Shown here: positions 61,801-64,000 of the stretch, one piece after another
How the letters are laid out: each line of letters starts with the position of its first letter
Numbering within the stretch: the first letter of the stretch is position 1
Assembly: GCA_027858775.1 (NCBI GenBank)
Contig: JAQICA010000154.1
Span: 1 to 64,000 of the forward strand
Length of the DNA: 64,000 nucleotides
Direction of reading: 5' to 3'
Source: Salinivirgaceae bacterium
Lineage (GTDB): Bacteria > Bacteroidota > Bacteroidia > Bacteroidales > Salinivirgaceae
Made by a program: the position numbers and the translations under genes
The notes under the pieces: model-generated
The model's database searches: none
Told to the model about the DNA's origin: nothing
What the model saw: the letters and a program-made list of their open reading frames with translations, nothing else

Positions 61801-62096
61801 CCGCCTTCAGCAGGAACCACGTACACCTCCGTATTGCCATCGTATTGACCTGTAAAGGCAATTTGGGAACCGTCGGGCGAAAAGCGTGGAAACATTTCAT
61901 ACCCTTCATGAGATGTTAGTTTGCGCGCTGTTCCATCTACTCTGTCGGCCAGATATATATCTCCGGCATATGAAAACACTACATTGTTTTCATGAAAATC
62001 GGGAAAACGCATCATTCGAGCCTCCTGAGCATCCAGCTGACCAAATAAGGCTGAAAGTACTAATAAAATCAATAATTTGTAATGTATCATGTTCAC
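58857..62096 (-). CDS. Tricorn-like S41 protease, exported
   Basis: A 1079-residue periplasmic protease. Signal peptide 1-24 ('LFGQLDAQ'). Residues about 25-520 hold WD40/PD40-type beta-propeller repeats ('PRFSPDGSQIAFTGQYDG', 'WSPDGKYMAWISD', 'WSPDSKWIVFGE'). A charged linker, 'ESDEKAEEKKDAPSV' (about 550-565), and the Tricorn C1 domain ('GELIGELNIGHAYING', about 735-750, contributing the catalytic-site His) follow. A PDZ domain (about 765-850) and the S41 core ('GNGGGNVSPMI', 'NGYSASDGDLFPYRF' with the nucleophile Ser, and 'EGHGVDPDIEI') complete it. The Ser that precedes the C1 His in tricorn is Gly here. In Bacteroidota such proteins degrade peptides in the periplasm. A start at the third residue is possible. 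Confidence 0.9.
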   Translation of the reverse strand: MNMIHYKLLILLVLSALFGQLDAQEARMMRFPDFHENNVVFSYAGDIYLADRVDGTARKLTSHEGYEMFPRFSPDGSQIAFTGQYDGNTEVYVVPAEGGKPKRLTHTATLNRDDVSDRMGPNNIVTSWTPDGQYIVYRSRSVTFNSFIGHLFKVPINGGMSEQLPLATGGFNTFSEDGNQLAFNRVMREFRTWKYYKGGMADDIWLFDFKTKETKQLTDNVSQDIFPMWYKGDVYFASDRERTMNLYVYRAESKKIEKVTQFDTYDVKFPSLGTDGIIFENEGYLYIYRFEDKQLEKLSITIKNDQRFGRDAFVDASKNIDDATISPKGKRVLFGARGDVWSVPAKNGISYNLTQSANAHDREPAWSPDGKYMAWISDMDGEDQIYIRENTENAEPVKVTTNDTYIFSFEWSPDSKKIVWRDQDYKLNYVNIENKNVTEVVHSTYGHVYSYNWSPDSKWIVFGEPQENDMTIIKLYNLESTEKIAVTNNWYDAGSPIFSPCGKFIYFTSARDFSPSYSDVEWNYAYENMDRIYLIPLSKDTKVPFAPENDEVETITESDEKAEEKKDAPSVKVDAEGIADRITVLPIDPGYYWNLQPVKNKLFYSTIQSGDDKSKLKVYDFENKKETDVAEGTSIMVSADGEKVLVRQNGKYFVENVPGGELKPENSVDVSNMKMWVDKKEEWKQIYTEAWRQMREFFYAENMHGTDWKAMHDKYYDLIPYINHRNDLNYLIGELIGELNIGHAYINGGDRPDVERIKTGLLGAKIVADKSGYFQVKEILRGENWRKDARSPFTEPGVAVNTGDYIIAVDGNSTKSVNDFYQLLTGKANQLVELTVSEKANAKDVRKVLVKTIDDESELYYYNWVQSNIEKVNNASDRIGYIHIPDMGPGGLNEFVKHFYPQLNKEALIIDDRGNGGGNVSPMIMERLRRELVFYNMRRNRQVVDNSPSGMLNGPKVLLINGYSASDGDLFPYRFKMHKEGKIIGKRSWGGVVGITGSLPFIDGANLRKPEFAPFAKDGSKFIIEGHGVDPDIEIDNDPYKEFMGEDAQLNKAIEVILKELEQNPVKKPAIPPLPDKTK

Positions 62097-62233
62097 TCTA
62101 TATTTTAGTTCGTTCGAAATTAACGTTTTTTTTGCAAAACTGTTGAGCCTGACCTATGAAATATCCGAAAACCCAATTAAATTTGTGCCATCGAAAATTC
62201 ACTGAATATTCACATGATTAATCGTCTTTCAAA

Positions 62234-64000
62234 ATGACAAGACCAACAGCGTTTTACAGTAAGCTTCTTCCATTACTTATAATCTTCACTTTAACAACAA
62301 GCACAAATCTTCGTGCAATAAATCCAACCTTCGACACCACTTACCACTGGGTCGACAGTGTATTCAAATCGCTCACTCTCGAGCAGCGAATTGCACAGCT
62401 GATAATGGTTGATGCTTACTCGAATAAAGGCAGCGCTCACGAAAAATATATTGAAAAGTTAGTCCGACAATATAACATTGGAGGCATCATATTTTTCCAG
62501 GGCGGTCCCGTGAGGCAAGCCACCCTTACTAACCGGTACCAGCAAGCTGCAAAAACACCAATAATGATTGCCATGGACGCTGAGTGGGGACTTGCCATGC
62601 GGCTCGATAGTGTGGCGCCGTTTCCACGGCAAATGATGCTGGGAGCCATGAGCAATAATGGTCTTATCTACGATATGGGAACCGCTGTAGCAAAGCAATG
62701 CCGCCGATTGGGAGTTCACGTCAATTTTGCTCCTGTTGTGGATGTCAATAATAATTCGCAAAACCCTGTAATCAATAGTCGGTCGTTTGGTGAAAACAAG
62801 CATAATGTGCTCAGAAAATCGTTTGCTTACATGCAGGGCATGATTGATAATCGCATGATAGTTACCGCCAAACACTTTCCCGGACATGGCGATACCGATG
62901 CCGACTCGCACCATAACCTTCCAGTACTCAACCATTCGAAGGAACGGCTGCATTCGATTGAGCTTTTTCCTTATAAATACCTTATTAAACTAGGACTAAA
63001 TGGAATTATGGTGGCTCACTTACAGGTAAATGCCCTGGATAATCGTCCCAACAATCCATCGAGCATATCGTACCCTACCATAACCACATTACTCAAAGAA
63101 CAAATGGGTTATCAGGGGCTTATTTTCACCGATGCTCTCAATATGCGGGGTGTGGCCGATTACTATTCTCCGGGTCAACTGGAAATTAAAGCACTTCAGG
63201 CAGGTAATGATGTACTTCTTTACCCCGAAAACGCCGAAACATCAATCAAAGCCATTGCAGCGGCAGTTCGCAACGGAGAACTAAAGGAATCGATTATCAA
63301 TACACGCTGCAAGCGGGTGCTGGCTGCAAAATACTGGCTCGGCCTCGATCAGAAACAATATGTTGAAACAAAAAACCTGATTGCCGATCTGAATCCGGCC
63401 AAAACAGACGAACTTAATCATTGGTTTGCCCGCGAAGCCATTACGCTTATTAAAAATACGAGCAATCATATTCCGTTCAACAATCAGGCACTAAAAAAAC
63501 TGGCTGTTGTAACACTAGGGAGCGGCGAATCGAACATGTTTCACTTACGAATGAATGATTATACTTCTCCAGACTATTTTTACCTAAGCACACACCCAAC
63601 CGAAAACGAAATAGCACGAATCAACCACCAACTTAAAAACTACGATAATTGTATTATTGCCGTACAGCGCACAAGCAACTCGCCCTACCGAAAATATAAT
63701 GTTAATCCGTCCTTAGTATCGGCAGTAAAGCAATTTTCACAAAACAAAAATGCCTCGTTAGTATATTTTGGTAACCCTTACGCACTACAAATGCTAGAGG
63801 GAACGGCCAATTATCGTTCAATACTTGTGACCTATCACGATACCGAATACACCCGCGACTATGCTGCACAAATACTCATGGGTGGCCAACCGGCAAAAGG
63901 CAAACTTCCGGTAAGCATTGACATGCACAAAGCAGGTAGTGGATATAAAACATCGAAAACCCGACTGGGCTTTGTACACCCCGACATGGTTGGAGCCAAC
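62234..64000 (+). CDS. GH3 beta-N-acetylglucosaminidase (partial at window end)
   Basis: The first 589 residues of a glycoside hydrolase family 3 enzyme; the reading frame is still open at the window end. A signal peptide occupies about 1-27. The NagZ-type signature 'KHFPGHGDTDADSHHNLP' begins at K213, and its His/Asp dyad and 'DADSHH' loop define the beta-N-acetylglucosaminidase subgroup. The nucleophile is D300 in 'FTDALNM'. From about 400 a second domain of alpha/beta sandwich type starts ('FAREAITLIKNTSNHIPF'). Many Bacteroidota homologues are about 1000 residues and end in a beta-lactamase-like serine hydrolase domain, so the missing part probably contains it (inference). A role in peptidoglycan or chitin-type recycling is likely. 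Confidence 0.9.
   Translation, partial: MTRPTAFYSKLLPLLIIFTLTTSTNLRAINPTFDTTYHWVDSVFKSLTLEQRIAQLIMVDAYSNKGSAHEKYIEKLVRQYNIGGIIFFQGGPVRQATLTNRYQQAAKTPIMIAMDAEWGLAMRLDSVAPFPRQMMLGAMSNNGLIYDMGTAVAKQCRRLGVHVNFAPVVDVNNNSQNPVINSRSFGENKHNVLRKSFAYMQGMIDNRMIVTAKHFPGHGDTDADSHHNLPVLNHSKERLHSIELFPYKYLIKLGLNGIMVAHLQVNALDNRPNNPSSISYPTITTLLKEQMGYQGLIFTDALNMRGVADYYSPGQLEIKALQAGNDVLLYPENAETSIKAIAAAVRNGELKESIINTRCKRVLAAKYWLGLDQKQYVETKNLIADLNPAKTDELNHWFAREAITLIKNTSNHIPFNNQALKKLAVVTLGSGESNMFHLRMNDYTSPDYFYLSTHPTENEIARINHQLKNYDNCIIAVQRTSNSPYRKYNVNPSLVSAVKQFSQNKNASLVYFGNPYALQMLEGTANYRSILVTYHDTEYTRDYAAQILMGGQPAKGKLPVSIDMHKAGSGYKTSKTRLGFVHPDMVGAN

Noticed and set aside
1-64000. CRISPR array, prophage, integrated element or antibiotic-resistance island
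   Set aside because: No regular spacer array, integrase, terminase, capsid, relaxase or resistance gene was seen; the NimA-like protein at 32453 is a general flavin-binding protein and not evidence of resistance.

Overview
The window looks like chromosomal DNA from a marine or sediment-type member of the Bacteroidota (Bacteroidales/Marinilabiliales sort; Prolixibacteraceae-like is a guess). Supporting signs are the AT-rich genes, promoters of the Bacteroidota type (TTG, 18-22 bases, TAnnTTTG) instead of E. coli-type boxes, A-rich instead of Shine-Dalgarno translation starts, a FeoA-FeoB fusion, an S46 dipeptidyl-peptidase, a tricorn-like S41 protease, head-GIN (DUF2807) proteins and a hybrid-type propeller sensor. 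No prophage, integrase, intact insertion sequence, CRISPR array or rRNA operon was seen. One tRNA (Pro, GGG) is present.

Layout. 1-4.5 kb: a small TPR protein, a LysM/periplasmic-binding lipoprotein-like protein and an SLC13 transporter. 4.6-7.2 kb (minus): FeoAB iron(II) importer with a Cys-rich partner. 7.7-11.4 kb: an acidic unknown protein, then rlmF and a DUF1456 gene lying between two copies of a ~137-bp hairpin repeat, then rluF. 11.6-13.1 kb: trxB, and a divergent promoter driving a tRNA-Pro relic plus an intact tRNA-Pro. 13.2-19.8 kb (minus): a soluble NADH/NAD(P)H iron-sulfur flavoprotein complex (NuoE-like, NuoF-like and a very large NuoG/GltD-type fusion) followed by a ferritin-like protein. 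20-26 kb: pdxH, a C1-family aminopeptidase, two small proteins, a dicarboxylate/glutamate symporter, aroC and a SlyD-like FKBP. 26-34.4 kb (plus): a beta-propeller sensor ending in a SpoIIE-type phosphatase, a cation-chloride-cotransporter-like permease, a flavin-binding protein and an alkaline phosphatase.

34.9-42.3 kb (minus) is a surface-glycan locus: PIG-L deacetylase, Wzx-type flippase, methyltransferase, polysaccharide deacetylase, FemAB/GNAT-like protein, sulfotransferase and glycosyltransferase. A shorter locus with the same core trio (glycosyltransferase, polysaccharide deacetylase, FemAB/GNAT-like protein) lies at 49.0-52.4 kb. Between them (42.5-48.5 kb, plus) is a housekeeping block: DUF2807, DUF2520, kdsC (Kdo synthesis for LPS), a UbiA prenyltransferase, maf and a DPP11-type S46 peptidase. 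52.9-57.4 kb: murB, a PAS hybrid histidine kinase and an outer-surface CarboxypepD_reg-like protein. 57.6-62.1 kb (minus): class II fructose-bisphosphate aldolase and a tricorn-like protease. The window ends inside a GH3 beta-N-acetylglucosaminidase.

The most unusual items are the NuoEFG/GltD complex, whose molybdopterin domain has lost the catalytic and C-terminal parts and whose NuoF N-terminal cluster ligands are gone; a pair of long three-tiered hairpin repeats with compensatory base changes flanking rlmF-DUF1456; an interrupted tRNA-Pro relic cotranscribed with the intact tRNA; and a second short repeat family shared between 8.8 kb and 30.2 kb. All function calls come from reading the sequence without database searches.
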